Below, piece by piece: positions 16,583 to 24,490 of a stretch of DNA of 36,990 bases (positions are counted from its first letter, which is position 1; each line of letters begins with the position of its first letter). Origin of the DNA: Planctomycetota bacterium (GTDB lineage: Bacteria > Planctomycetota > Phycisphaerae > UBA1845 > UTPLA1); assembly GCA_016235815.1 (NCBI GenBank), contig JACRIM010000029.1, forward strand, positions 1-36,990, written 5' to 3'. The notes under the pieces were generated by a model. It did not search any database and was not told the origin of the DNA. It saw only the letters and a program-made list of their open reading frames with translations. The position numbers and the translations under genes were made by a program.

Positions 16583-17439
16583 AGCGGATTCCTCGCGGCG
16601 GGATAATGCTGTGCAATCGGAGCCAGGAACGCGTACTCCCGCACCAACCGATCAGACGACGAGAGCGTCGTCGCATCCAGCCACATGGCCGATGCCGCAT
16701 CGCCCTGCCCCGCATGGTGATAGGCCGCCGCGAGCAATCCATAGCCATGTCCGGCGCGAATCGACAGATACTTGCGAAACATGGCGCGACGCTCGTCAAC
16801 ATTCTCCAGCGCGTCCGCCGCGTGGCCCATGAAGATTTCCTGAAATAGCCGCACCAGTTCAAACGCCGCCTTGATCGGCGGCGGCATCGGTACCTGCGCC
16901 AGTCGCTGGATCAGATTGACGGCATCGGTGAGTTCCTGATTGCGCAACTTGGCCTCGGCGAGATTCACCTGTGCCTCTTGCAATTGAACGATGTCCCCGA
17001 CTTCATGGATCATCATCAACTCATAGGCTCGAACCGCCGCGTCATACTGGCCGATTCGCTCCGCCACGCCCCCGAGCAGCAACATGGCCTGCCCCAGATC
17101 CGAATCCGACTGAATCGGAAATCGCATCACCTGACAAAGCGCCGCCTCTGCATCGGCGGGACGATCCAGTTGAAGGTGCTCCCAAACCCGCGACAGGCTG
17201 TCCCGGCATCGCGCCCGTCGTCGCCCCGCACGCCAGCCGATCAGGACAATTGTCCCAAGGGCGATCGGCGGCAACGCCAGGCACACTGCTTCGGGCACGT
17301 TGAGTCGCGTTCCGAAGAGCGAAATAATCATCACCAACATCAGACTCGACATGGCCAGTGCCTGCGCACCGATCAATCGGCGCTTGGGCTGCGCTGAGGT
17401 GAACAGCGCCTCGACCTGATTCGAGTCCAGTGGATTCAT
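16579..17439 (-). CDS. Membrane-anchored TPR-like protein, first gene of the TPR operon
   Basis: 286 residues from ATG 17439 (MNPLDSNQVEALF). The frame runs open upstream to 17739, but that extension overlaps ilvC on the other strand and lacks features. Two transmembrane segments (~27-44 and ~50-70) are followed by TPR-like helices (AERIGQYDAAVRAYELMM). There is no Shine-Dalgarno. A TATCAT box (17451-17446) ends 6 nt before the ATG with TCGCCA 17 nt further up, pointing to a leaderless mRNA. It is coupled to the next gene by ATGA. Function unknown. Confidence 0.75.
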   Translation of the reverse strand: MNPLDSNQVEALFTSAQPKRRLIGAQALAMSSLMLVMIISLFGTRLNVPEAVCLALPPIALGTIVLIGWRAGRRRARCRDSLSRVWEHLQLDRPADAEAALCQVMRFPIQSDSDLGQAMLLLGGVAERIGQYDAAVRAYELMMIHEVGDIVQLQEAQVNLAEAKLRNQELTDAVNLIQRLAQVPMPPPIKAAFELVRLFQEIFMGHAADALENVDERRAMFRKYLSIRAGHGYGLLAAAYHHAGQGDAASAMWLDATTLSSSDRLVREYAFLAPIAQHYPAARNPL

Positions 17440-17444
17440 CCGGG

Positions 17445-17474
17445 TATGATAGGTCGCTGTCGCCGGATTGGCGA
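17445..17474. promoter_or_regulatory. Divergent promoter between TPR operon and ilvC with shared -10
   Basis: The 7-bp sequence TATGATA (17445-17451) reads TATGAT on the plus strand, towards ilvC, and TATCAT on the minus strand, towards the TPR operon. The minus-strand -35 candidate TCGCCA (17474-17469) is 17 nt away. A plus-strand -35 is not clear. The intergenic gap is only 78 nt. Confidence 0.45.
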
Positions 17475-17517
17475 ATACTGCCCTTGGTTTCATTGGCCGA
17501 GATGGCCGGGTGATGTT

Positions 17518-18525
17518 GTGCCGCTTCATGTCTATTACGACCGCGACGCTCGGCTTGACGTGCTCGCCGACAAGACCATTGCCGTACTCGGTTATGGTTC
17601 CCAGGGCCGCGCCCATGCACTGAACCTGCGCGACTCCGGACTCCGCGTCATCGTCGCCCAGCGGCCCGGTGGTCCCAACCACACACTCGCCATCGACGAC
17701 GGCTTTACGCCAGTTTCCCTCGAAACCGCGACCCAACAAGCGGATTTGCTCATCCTCACACTACCCGACGAAACCGCCGGCCCGCTTTATAAATCCTCCA
17801 TCGCCCCACACGTCCGCCCCGGCCAAGCCCTCGGATTCGTTCACGGCTTCAACATACGTTTTGAACAGATCATCGCACCGGCAAGCGTCGACGTGCTCAT
17901 GGTCGCGCCGAAGGGTCCGGGTTCGCTGGTGCGCAGTGCGTTTCAGCGCGGCGGCGGACTCGCCTGCATCGTCGCCGTACATCAAGACTCCACCGGTCTC
18001 GCTAAAGACATCGCGCTCGCGTGGGGCGCATCGATCGGCGGCGGAAAGGGCGGTATGATCGAATCCACCTTCGCGATGGAATGCGAAGCCGATCTCTTCG
18101 GTGAACAGGCCGTCCTCTGTGGCGGCATCATTGAATTGATGAAGTCCGCCTACGACATTCTCATCGAAGCCGGCTTCCCTCCCGAGGTCGCTTACTTCGA
18201 ATGCATCCACGAAGTCAAACAAATCGTCGACCTGCAATACACCGCCGGCCTTGCCGGAATGCTCGACCGCATCAGCAACACCGCGGCCTACGGCGGACTG
18301 ACCCGCGGCCCGCGCCTCGTCACCGACGAAACCCGCCGCGAGATGCGCGCCATCCTCGCCGAAGTTCGCAGCGGCCAATTCGCCAGGGAATGGCTCGCCG
18401 AATGCGCTGCCGGCAAGCCGCAACTAGTGAAGCTCGCAACGGCCGAGCGCAACCACCCCAGCGAGCTCGCCGGCCGCAGCGTCCGCGCGTTGGCCCGGGA
18501 CGCAATTCCAAAGGCCGGGGCTTAG
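17518..18525 (+). CDS. ilvC: Ketol-acid reductoisomerase, class I
   Basis: 335 residues from GTG 17518, chosen because the family normally begins at VYYDRDA; an in-frame extension to 17446 adds no conserved sequence. It makes dihydroxy-acids in valine, leucine and isoleucine synthesis. The Rossmann motif IAVLGYGSQGRAHALNLRDSG, the catalytic HGFNI, APKGPG, Mg-binding DLFGEQAVLCGG, YFECIHE and ISNTA are all present. The cofactor loop after VIVAQRPGG differs from the usual RxGSxSW form: it reads RPGGPNH, so both phosphate-contacting serines are replaced, and the usual His of KGPGH is Ser. This may relax NADPH preference (inference). No ilvB, ilvN or ilvD is adjacent. Confidence 0.93.
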   Translation: MPLHVYYDRDARLDVLADKTIAVLGYGSQGRAHALNLRDSGLRVIVAQRPGGPNHTLAIDDGFTPVSLETATQQADLLILTLPDETAGPLYKSSIAPHVRPGQALGFVHGFNIRFEQIIAPASVDVLMVAPKGPGSLVRSAFQRGGGLACIVAVHQDSTGLAKDIALAWGASIGGGKGGMIESTFAMECEADLFGEQAVLCGGIIELMKSAYDILIEAGFPPEVAYFECIHEVKQIVDLQYTAGLAGMLDRISNTAAYGGLTRGPRLVTDETRREMRAILAEVRSGQFAREWLAECAAGKPQLVKLATAERNHPSELAGRSVRALARDAIPKAGA

Positions 18526-18534
18526 CCGCGATTC

Positions 18535-18563
18535 TTGCAGCATCAAGGCCGTCGGGCTAAAGT
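18535..18563 (+). promoter_or_regulatory. Candidate promoter of tRNA-Ala
   Basis: TTGCAG (18535-18540) and TAAAGT (18558-18563) are separated by exactly 17 nt. Transcription would begin about 27 nt before the tRNA, within a small GCGGGA/TCCCGC hairpin (18570-18589) that would sit in the 5' leader. Confidence 0.5.
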
Positions 18564-18596
18564 ACCCCTGCGGGAAGTTTCAATCCCGCCAAAACC

Positions 18597-18669
<73 letters not shown>

Positions 18670-18719
18670 GTCGTCGGGCCGCGGATTCACTTCTATCATC
18701 CGGTCGCCGGTTTACGCCC

Positions 18720-18739
18720 GTGTATCATGATTGATACAC
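18720..18739. promoter_or_regulatory. 20-bp inverted repeat upstream of uvrA, candidate operator
   Basis: GTGTATCA-TGAT-TGATACAC has perfect 8-bp arms around a 4-bp centre and ends 25 nt before the uvrA ATG. Its right part contains TTGATA (18731-18736). This could be a -35, with GATTTT 17 nt later (18754-18759), ending 5 nt before the ATG. A dimeric repressor bound here would block that promoter. An SOS-type (LexA) role is a reasonable guess for uvrA, but the sequence matches neither the Gram-positive nor the E. coli LexA consensus. Confidence 0.55.
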
Positions 18740-18764
18740 CATAGACCACGACGGATTTTCCCAG

Positions 18765-21700
18765 ATGCCCAAAGCCGCCCCCGCCGCCAAACCCGTGGAA
18801 CCTGCGATTCCGCGCTGGCTTCGCATCCGCGGTGCCCGGCACAACAACCTCAAAAACATCGATGTCGCGATCCCGCTCGGCCGCTTCGTCTGCATCACCG
18901 GCGTCTCCGGCTCGGGCAAAAGCTCCCTCGTCAATGACATCCTCCGCGAAGCCCTCCTGCGCGATCTGAACGGCGCGGAAAATGCCAACCCCGGCGCACA
19001 CGACGGCATCGACATCATCCCGCCGGCACCGCGCGCCAGTCCGGCCTCTAGTAAAAGCAACGCACCACGGAACAAATCAAACCACCGCAAGCCCTTCGGC
19101 CCCTCGGCACCTCGACCCCTCGAACCCTTTCTCGACAAAGTCATCGACATCGACCAATCCCCCATCGGGCGCACACCGCGAAGCAACCCCGCGACCTATG
19201 TCAAAGTCTTCGATGAGATTCGCGACTTCTTCACTCAGCTCCCCGATAGCAAGGTCCGCGGCTACGCACCGGGGCGATTCAGCTTCAATGTCGCCACCGG
19301 TGAATCCGGCGGCGGTCGCTGCGAGGGGTGCGAGGGCAATGGCGCGAATCGCGTGGAGATGGATTTTCTCGCCGACATCTGGTCCACCTGCCCGGTCTGC
19401 GACGGCAAGCGGTTCAACCACGAGACGCTGCAAATCCACTATCGCGGCAAGAGCATCGCCGACGTGCTTGACATGGATGTGCAGGAGGCCCTTCGCCACT
19501 TCGACGCCATCCCGAAGATCAAGTCGATGCTGCTGACCCTGCACGATGTGGGACTCGATTACATCAAGCTCGGCCAATCCAGCACCACCCTCTCCGGCGG
19601 AGAAGCCCAACGCATCAAACTCGCCAAGGAACTCGTCAAAAAATCCACCGGCCGCACCTTCTACATCCTCGACGAGCCGACGACGGGGCTGCACTTTGAA
19701 GACGTTTGCCGATTGCTCGCCGTCCTGCACGGATTTGTCGACGCGGGCAACACCGTCCTCGTCATCGAACACAATCTCGACGTGATCAAAACCGCCGACT
19801 GGGTCATCGACCTCGGCCCCGAGGGAGGCGACGCGGGCGGACACATCGTTGCCGAAGGCACGCCAGAAGCCGTGGCAAACGTGAAAGAGTCGCACACGGG
19901 GCAATCGCTGCAGAGTGTGCTGGGCGGGAAAAAAAGTCGAAGCGATGGAAGGGACCGAGGGACCAAGGGGCTGAGGGGCCAAGTGAAGGACATAGCGGCT
20001 AGGTCGCGCCTCAAGACTCAAGACTCAGGACTCAAGACTCTAACAGTCCTCGGCGCACGCGAACACAATCTCAAAAACGTTTCCGTCTCCATCCCGCGCG
20101 GGGCGATGACCGTCTGCTCCGGCGTCTCCGGCAGCGGCAAATCCAGCTTCGCCATCGACACGGTCTACTCCGAAGGCCAGCGCCGCTACGTCGAATCACT
20201 CTCCGCCTACGCCCGTCAGTTCCTCGGCCAGTTGCAGAAGCCAAAGGTCGACCACATCTACGGCCTCTCGCCCGCGATCGCCATCGAGCAAAAGTCGGCA
20301 ACCAAAAGCCCGCGCTCGACCGTCGGCACCGTCACCGAAATCTACGATTACATGCGCGTCCTCTGGGCCCGCGTCGGAACGCCACACTGCCCCACCTGCA
20401 AAAAAGCCATCGGCACGCAAACCAGTGATGAAATCGTCGCGCGACTCGTCGCCATGGACAAGGGCACGCGACTCGTTCTCTGCGCCCCCATCGAGTGCGG
20501 CCCCGGCGAATCCTGGCAGGCACTCCTCGGCCGCTGCAAGGCGCAGGGCTATGTCCGCGCACGCATCGACGGCGACATCGTCGAACTCGACCCGCTGCCC
20601 GCCATTGACGCCCGCCGTAAACACGAAGTGGAGATCGTCGTCGATCGAGTCATCATCGGCTCCACCGCCCGCGGCCGCATCGCCGACTCGGTCGAGCACA
20701 CCCTCGCCTTCGGCAAAGGCGTCATGGTCGTCGCACCGGCCGACCCCGGCGCAAAGGCCCAGCGAATCTCGCAACACCTCGCCTGCGATCAATGTGGCAC
20801 GAGCTACGAATCCCTGACGCCGCACCACTTCAGCTTCAACGCCCGGCTTGGCTGGTGCGAGCGCTGCGAAGGCCTCGGCTTCCAGCGCGGCACCAGCGCC
20901 GACTCCATCATCATTAAGCCCAATGAGACACTACTCGACGGCGCGATCGCCGGCTGGGAAGACACCGAAAAACGCCCGCTGCTCGCCGCCATGATCCGCG
21001 CCTTGGCAAACGCCATCGACTTCAATGTGGATTCTCCAGTCCGCGAAATGTCCCACGAGCAACGCCACGCCCTCATGTTCGGCCTGGGCGAGACATGGAT
21101 TGCCGTCGAACCACAAACCTCGCGCCTCAGGACTCAAGACTCAGGACTCAGGACTCACGGCTCCCTCCGCTTCCAATGGAAAGGCTTCTTCCCCGCTATC
21201 GACGAAGCCACCCGCGTCTCATGGCAATATCGAATGAAGCTGCAAGACCTCGTCACGGATGTCGCGTGCCAGGCCTGCAACGGCGGTCGCGTGAAACCAT
21301 ATCCCGCGGCGGCGCGGCTCGATGGCCGCTCCATTGTCGACGTGTGCGCCAAGTCGCTTGCCGACGCCGCGTCGTACTTCAAGTCACTCAAGCTGGACGC
21401 ACGCCGCGCCAAGATCGCCGGCGAATTGCTTCACGAAATCCGCGCCCGCCTTGCCTTCCTTCTCGACGTAGGCCTCGATTATCTCTCGCTCGACCGCGCT
21501 GCGCCGACCCTCTCCGGCGGCGAATCACAGCGCATTCGCCTCGCGTCGCAGATCGGTAGCGGACTCACGGGTGTGCTCTACGTTCTGGACGAACCCACTA
21601 TCGGCCTGCACCCGCGCGATAACACACGCCTCATCATGGCACTGCACAAGCTCCGCGATCTCGGCAACACGCTGCTCATGGTGGAGCACGACCGCGAAGT

Positions 21701-23945
21701 CATCGAATCATCCGATCACCTCGTTGACTTCGGCCCCGGCGCGGGCGTTCATGGTGGCGAGATCGTCGCGTCCGGCTCACCAAAGGAACTGAAGCGCAAA
21801 AAGGAATCCCTCACCGGCCGCTATTTGGCAAACACCGCCGCCATTCCAGTGCCAACAAACCGCAGACAAACAGGAGATGTTTCCCCCCGCGCGCCTCAGG
21901 ACTCAAGACTCAGGACTCAGGACTATTTGACAATCCGCGGCGCCCGCCAACACAACCTGAAGTCCCTCACCGTGCGCATCCCCCTCGGCCGCTTCGTCTG
22001 CGTCACCGGCGTCTCGGGTTCCGGCAAGTCGTCGCTGATCACGGACATTCTCTACCCCGCCCTGGCGGCGCGCATCCACCGCGCCCGCACGCAGCCGGGC
22101 GCGCACGACGACATCCTCGGCATGGATCACATCGACAAGGTGATCAACGTCGATCAGCAGCCCATCGGCGATTCGCCGCTGTCGAACCCCGCAACCTACA
22201 CCGGCATTTTCGACATCATCCGCGAACTCTTCGCCCGACTGCCCGACAGCAAAGTCCGCGGTTACACCGTCAATCGCTATTCCTTCAATCGCCCCGGCGG
22301 CCGCTGCGATGACTGCGAAGGCCTCGGGCAGGTCTGCCACGAAATGCATTTTCTGCCCGATGTGTGGGTGCCCTGCGAAACATGTGGCGGGACGCGCTAT
22401 CAACGCGAGACGCTCGAAGTCCGCTACAAAGGAAAAAACATCAGCGACATGCTCAACATGCCGGTCTATCAGGCGTTGGAGCATTTCAACAACGTGCCCA
22501 AGCTGCAGCGCCTGCTGAAAACGCTCGACGACGTCGGCCTTGGCTATCTGTCGCTCGGTCAATCCGCGCCGACGCTCTCCGGCGGCGAGGCTCAGCGCGT
22601 AAAGCTCGCCGCCGAACTCGGCCGCCCCAGCACCGGCAAGACAGTGTACGTCCTCGACGAACCGACCACCGGCCTACACTTCGACGACCTTCGCAAGTTG
22701 CTCGACGTCCTGCATCGCTTCGTCGACCTCGGCAACAGTGTCATCTGCATCGAGCACAACCTCGATGTCATCAAGACCGCCGACTGGCTCATCGACCTCG
22801 GGCCCGAAGCCGGCGACGCGGGCGGGCACATCGTCGCCGAGGGCACGCCGGAAGTGATTGCCGCCTGCAAAGCCTCGCACACTGGTCGCCTCCTTCGCGC
22901 CGTTCTCGCAGCCGGGCCGCACGACGAGCGGCCGGTGTTCAAGCCGGGTGCCGCGCCCAAGGCACAAGAACGGCTCACCATCGAAGGCGATGTCGCGGAA
23001 TCCAAGATGCCGTGGCAGACCAACGGCCGCCGCTGGCACACCGAGCAGCGCATGAGCCGCGACGGCAAGGCCGTCGAGTGGGAGTCCGCCGCGCTTGCGT
23101 TTGTCGTCGATGAAATCGAGCGCCTCGGCAAGGGAAAACTGCTGCCGACTGACTGGAATGATCGCGCCCGCGTGGAGGTCTGCGCGGAAGCACCGGATGG
23201 CATCGCCCAATCCGCCGTGCCGTGGTTCTGTCACTGCCTGACCGGCGGCCGCTGGCTGCTGGATGTCTACTTCCGGCTGCCTCGCGGCGCGTTCAAGGAG
23301 GCCGACGTCACCAAAAAGCTCGCCCTGAAGACCCTCGACGATCGCGACGACATCAAGGCCTACGGCCAGACCGCCCGCGTTCAGCTTCGGCCTGTCATGC
23401 AGACAATGGACAGCATCCGCATCCTGATCCACGACAAAAAGGAAATCGCCACGCCCGCCTTCAAGGCGTTTCTCACCGCCGCGTGGAAGGCCTACATCGG
23501 CATGGTCGCCGGTCTTGCGAAATCCGCTGAAGACGCCGAGCCGTGGAAGACCGACGGCAAAGCATGGCATCTTTCACAGAAGTGCATTCGCACCGGCCCG
23601 ATCCTGTGGAAACCGATGGAGTTGCTCGCCATCATCGGCCGCATCACCAAGACGCTTCCGAAAATCAAAGTGGACTGGAGCGGAAAGGTACTGGTTGATT
23701 TGCGAATGGATGACGGACGCCGAGTCGCCCGCATTGTCACGCACCGACCCGAAGGTCTTCGCGTGGAAATCTTCGTCCCCCCCGGCCGCTTCACACCGAC
23801 GCAGATCGAAAAGCTGGGTGTCTCGCAGACCCTGGGTCGCAAGGACACCGGCGGCCCGGAACTCGGCTTCATGTGCCAATCCTTGTCACAGATCGATATG
23901 AAAGTATTGAACGAAGCGCTGCTGGCAACGCTTGATCAGCCCTGA
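18765..23945 (+). CDS. uvrA: Giant UvrA excinuclease subunit with an extra ABC module
   Basis: 1726 residues, against ~940 for ordinary UvrA. It is the damage-recognition ATPase of nucleotide excision repair. Three ABC modules are visible. A (~18-385) is of UvrA C-half type: Walker A GVSGSGKS at 46, zinc finger CxxC-x19-CxxC, LSGGEAQR ~275, DEPTTGLHFED ~303. B (~426-1030) is of N-half type: Walker A ~452, the UvrB-contact region GLSPAIAIEQK, LSGGESQR ~914, DEPTIGLHPRDN ~941. C (~1054-1380) is again C-half type: Walker A ~1082, LSGGEAQR ~1269. All Walker A lysines are intact. A ~340-residue tail contains a repeated motif around W1417 and W1594. Two octamer and three heptamer DNA arrays lie within the frame, at linkers and loops. 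Enlarged UvrA forms with duplicated modules are known in Chlamydiae; this C-N-C order with array-derived linkers is unusual. There is no Shine-Dalgarno. Confidence 0.95.
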   Translation: MPKAAPAAKPVEPAIPRWLRIRGARHNNLKNIDVAIPLGRFVCITGVSGSGKSSLVNDILREALLRDLNGAENANPGAHDGIDIIPPAPRASPASSKSNAPRNKSNHRKPFGPSAPRPLEPFLDKVIDIDQSPIGRTPRSNPATYVKVFDEIRDFFTQLPDSKVRGYAPGRFSFNVATGESGGGRCEGCEGNGANRVEMDFLADIWSTCPVCDGKRFNHETLQIHYRGKSIADVLDMDVQEALRHFDAIPKIKSMLLTLHDVGLDYIKLGQSSTTLSGGEAQRIKLAKELVKKSTGRTFYILDEPTTGLHFEDVCRLLAVLHGFVDAGNTVLVIEHNLDVIKTADWVIDLGPEGGDAGGHIVAEGTPEAVANVKESHTGQSLQSVLGGKKSRSDGRDRGTKGLRGQVKDIAARSRLKTQDSGLKTLTVLGAREHNLKNVSVSIPRGAMTVCSGVSGSGKSSFAIDTVYSEGQRRYVESLSAYARQFLGQLQKPKVDHIYGLSPAIAIEQKSATKSPRSTVGTVTEIYDYMRVLWARVGTPHCPTCKKAIGTQTSDEIVARLVAMDKGTRLVLCAPIECGPGESWQALLGRCKAQGYVRARIDGDIVELDPLPAIDARRKHEVEIVVDRVIIGSTARGRIADSVEHTLAFGKGVMVVAPADPGAKAQRISQHLACDQCGTSYESLTPHHFSFNARLGWCERCEGLGFQRGTSADSIIIKPNETLLDGAIAGWEDTEKRPLLAAMIRALANAIDFNVDSPVREMSHEQRHALMFGLGETWIAVEPQTSRLRTQDSGLRTHGSLRFQWKGFFPAIDEATRVSWQYRMKLQDLVTDVACQACNGGRVKPYPAAARLDGRSIVDVCAKSLADAASYFKSLKLDARRAKIAGELLHEIRARLAFLLDVGLDYLSLDRAAPTLSGGESQRIRLASQIGSGLTGVLYVLDEPTIGLHPRDNTRLIMALHKLRDLGNTLLMVEHDREVIESSDHLVDFGPGAGVHGGEIVASGSPKELKRKKESLTGRYLANTAAIPVPTNRRQTGDVSPRAPQDSRLRTQDYLTIRGARQHNLKSLTVRIPLGRFVCVTGVSGSGKSSLITDILYPALAARIHRARTQPGAHDDILGMDHIDKVINVDQQPIGDSPLSNPATYTGIFDIIRELFARLPDSKVRGYTVNRYSFNRPGGRCDDCEGLGQVCHEMHFLPDVWVPCETCGGTRYQRETLEVRYKGKNISDMLNMPVYQALEHFNNVPKLQRLLKTLDDVGLGYLSLGQSAPTLSGGEAQRVKLAAELGRPSTGKTVYVLDEPTTGLHFDDLRKLLDVLHRFVDLGNSVICIEHNLDVIKTADWLIDLGPEAGDAGGHIVAEGTPEVIAACKASHTGRLLRAVLAAGPHDERPVFKPGAAPKAQERLTIEGDVAESKMPWQTNGRRWHTEQRMSRDGKAVEWESAALAFVVDEIERLGKGKLLPTDWNDRARVEVCAEAPDGIAQSAVPWFCHCLTGGRWLLDVYFRLPRGAFKEADVTKKLALKTLDDRDDIKAYGQTARVQLRPVMQTMDSIRILIHDKKEIATPAFKAFLTAAWKAYIGMVAGLAKSAEDAEPWKTDGKAWHLSQKCIRTGPILWKPMELLAIIGRITKTLPKIKVDWSGKVLVDLRMDDGRRVARIVTHRPEGLRVEIFVPPGRFTPTQIEKLGVSQTLGRKDTGGPELGFMCQSLSQIDMKVLNEALLATLDQP
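19091..19130 (+). repeat. Octamer array inside uvrA module A
   Basis: Five 8-bp units (GCCCTTCG, GCCCCTCG, GCACCTCG, ACCCCTCG, AACCCTTT) belong to the same family as the intergenic arrays. They encode a Pro-rich stretch (PFGPSAPRPLEP, residues ~109-122) in a loop between the Walker A region and the conserved SPIGRTPRSNPATY of module A. Confidence 0.75.
19948..19987 (-). repeat. Inverted octamer array inside uvrA, A/B linker
   Basis: Five units of the octamer family in reverse orientation (read on plus: GAAGGGAC, CGAGGGAC, CAAGGGGC, TGAGGGGC, CAAGTGAA). They encode part of the linker between modules A and B (residues ~395-408) and lie 22 bp before a heptamer array. Confidence 0.7.
20010..20040 (+). 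repeat. Heptamer array 1 in uvrA (A/B linker)
   Basis: Four 7-bp units of CTCARGA (CTCAAGA, CTCAAGA, CTCAGGA, CTCAAGA) plus CTC, preceded by GCGC. Translated as RLKTQDSGLKT just before module B begins. Confidence 0.85.
21126..21157 (+). repeat. Heptamer array 2 in uvrA (inside module B)
   Basis: Units CTCAGGA, CTCAAGA, CTCAGGA, CTCAGGA, CTCA, preceded by GCGC. Translated as RLRTQDSGLRT in a loop of module B, about residue 787, in the same codon phase as array 1. Identical over 30 bp to array 3. Confidence 0.85.
21895..21924 (+). repeat. Heptamer array 3 in uvrA (B/C linker)
   Basis: Units CTCAGGA, CTCAAGA, CTCAGGA, CTCAGGA plus CT, preceded by GCGC. Translated in a different phase (APQDSRLRTQDY), ending two residues before module C. 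The identity with array 2 is therefore conserved as DNA and not as protein. Confidence 0.85.
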
Positions 23946-23964
23946 CAAGGGCGAAAGCCAATAG

Positions 23965-23984
23965 CCAGGGGCGAGAGCCCTTGG
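23965..23984 (+). terminator. Hairpin after uvrA, possible weak terminator
   Basis: CCAGGGGC and GCCCTTGG pair over 8 bp (one G-T wobble) around a GAGA tetraloop, 20 bp after the uvrA stop. There is no T-run, so termination by this hairpin alone is uncertain. A second small hairpin, GCCCC-GGA-GGGGC, follows near 24008. Confidence 0.35.
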
Positions 23985-24053
23985 TCCCGCGCAACCCAAT
24001 TCGTCAAGCCCCGGAGGGGCGAAAGAAAACTTCCGATACGACGTTACCCGACA

Positions 24054-24059
24054 TACAAT
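24054..24059 (+). promoter_or_regulatory. -10 box of the MmcQ-like gene, leaderless arrangement
   Basis: TACAAT ends 6 nt before the ATG at 24066, with no Shine-Dalgarno between. No good -35 is visible at the usual distance. Confidence 0.45.
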
Positions 24060-24065
24060 CCACCC

Positions 24066-24401
24066 ATGACCCTCGAATCATTCCGCCAACTCGCCCTTTC
24101 ATTCCCCGAGGCAATCGAAAGTTCGCACATGAACCACCCCGACTTCCGCGTGCGAAACAAGATCTTCGCCACCATCCGACCCGAAGAAGGCCTCGGCATG
24201 GTCAAACTCACCCCCGCCCAACAAAAACAATTTGCCAAATCCGAACCGACCGTCTTCGAGCCGGTCCCCGGCGGCTGGGGCAAAGGCGGCGCAACGTATA
24301 TACGATTGAAGTCGGCCAAGAAGGAAAGCGTGCGCAAGGCCCTCGATGCTGCATGGCGAAACACCGCGCCACAATCACTCGTTAGGGACCATGACGCGTA
24401 A
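24066..24401 (+). CDS. MmcQ/YjbR family protein
   Basis: 111 residues. The sequence follows the MmcQ/YjbR plan: an N-terminal helix ending LSFPEAIESSHMNHPDFRV, a strand with KIFATI, then GMVKLTPAQQKQF, a long loop with VFEPVPGGWGKGGATYIRL, and a C-terminal helix VRKALDAAWRNTAP. Members adopt a CyaY-like fold and are annotated as putative DNA-binding proteins, but their biochemical role is mostly unknown. It lies 120 bp after uvrA on the same strand with its own -10-like box, so coexpression with uvrA is not assured. Confidence 0.88.
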   Translation: MTLESFRQLALSFPEAIESSHMNHPDFRVRNKIFATIRPEEGLGMVKLTPAQQKQFAKSEPTVFEPVPGGWGKGGATYIRLKSAKKESVRKALDAAWRNTAPQSLVRDHDA

Positions 24402-24490
24402 TCTCAAGGCACGACACCGCGAGGGGCCGGCGAAATGGCTACTCGCTCAAAGAGATTCAGAATCCACCGTGTTGCGTAGCAACTGCCTCC

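Noticed and set aside
18765-20009. Module A of uvrA as a separate upstream gene with a missed stop
   Set aside because: The frame is open through the linker into module B with no stop, start or ribosome site at the junction.
20010-21924. Heptamer arrays as a CRISPR array
   Set aside because: Units are 7 bp and directly adjacent with no spacers, and lie within uvrA coding sequence; no cas genes are near.
20010-21924. Heptamer arrays as conserved protein linkers
   Set aside because: One array is read in another frame from the identical DNA, so protein-level selection does not explain the similarity.
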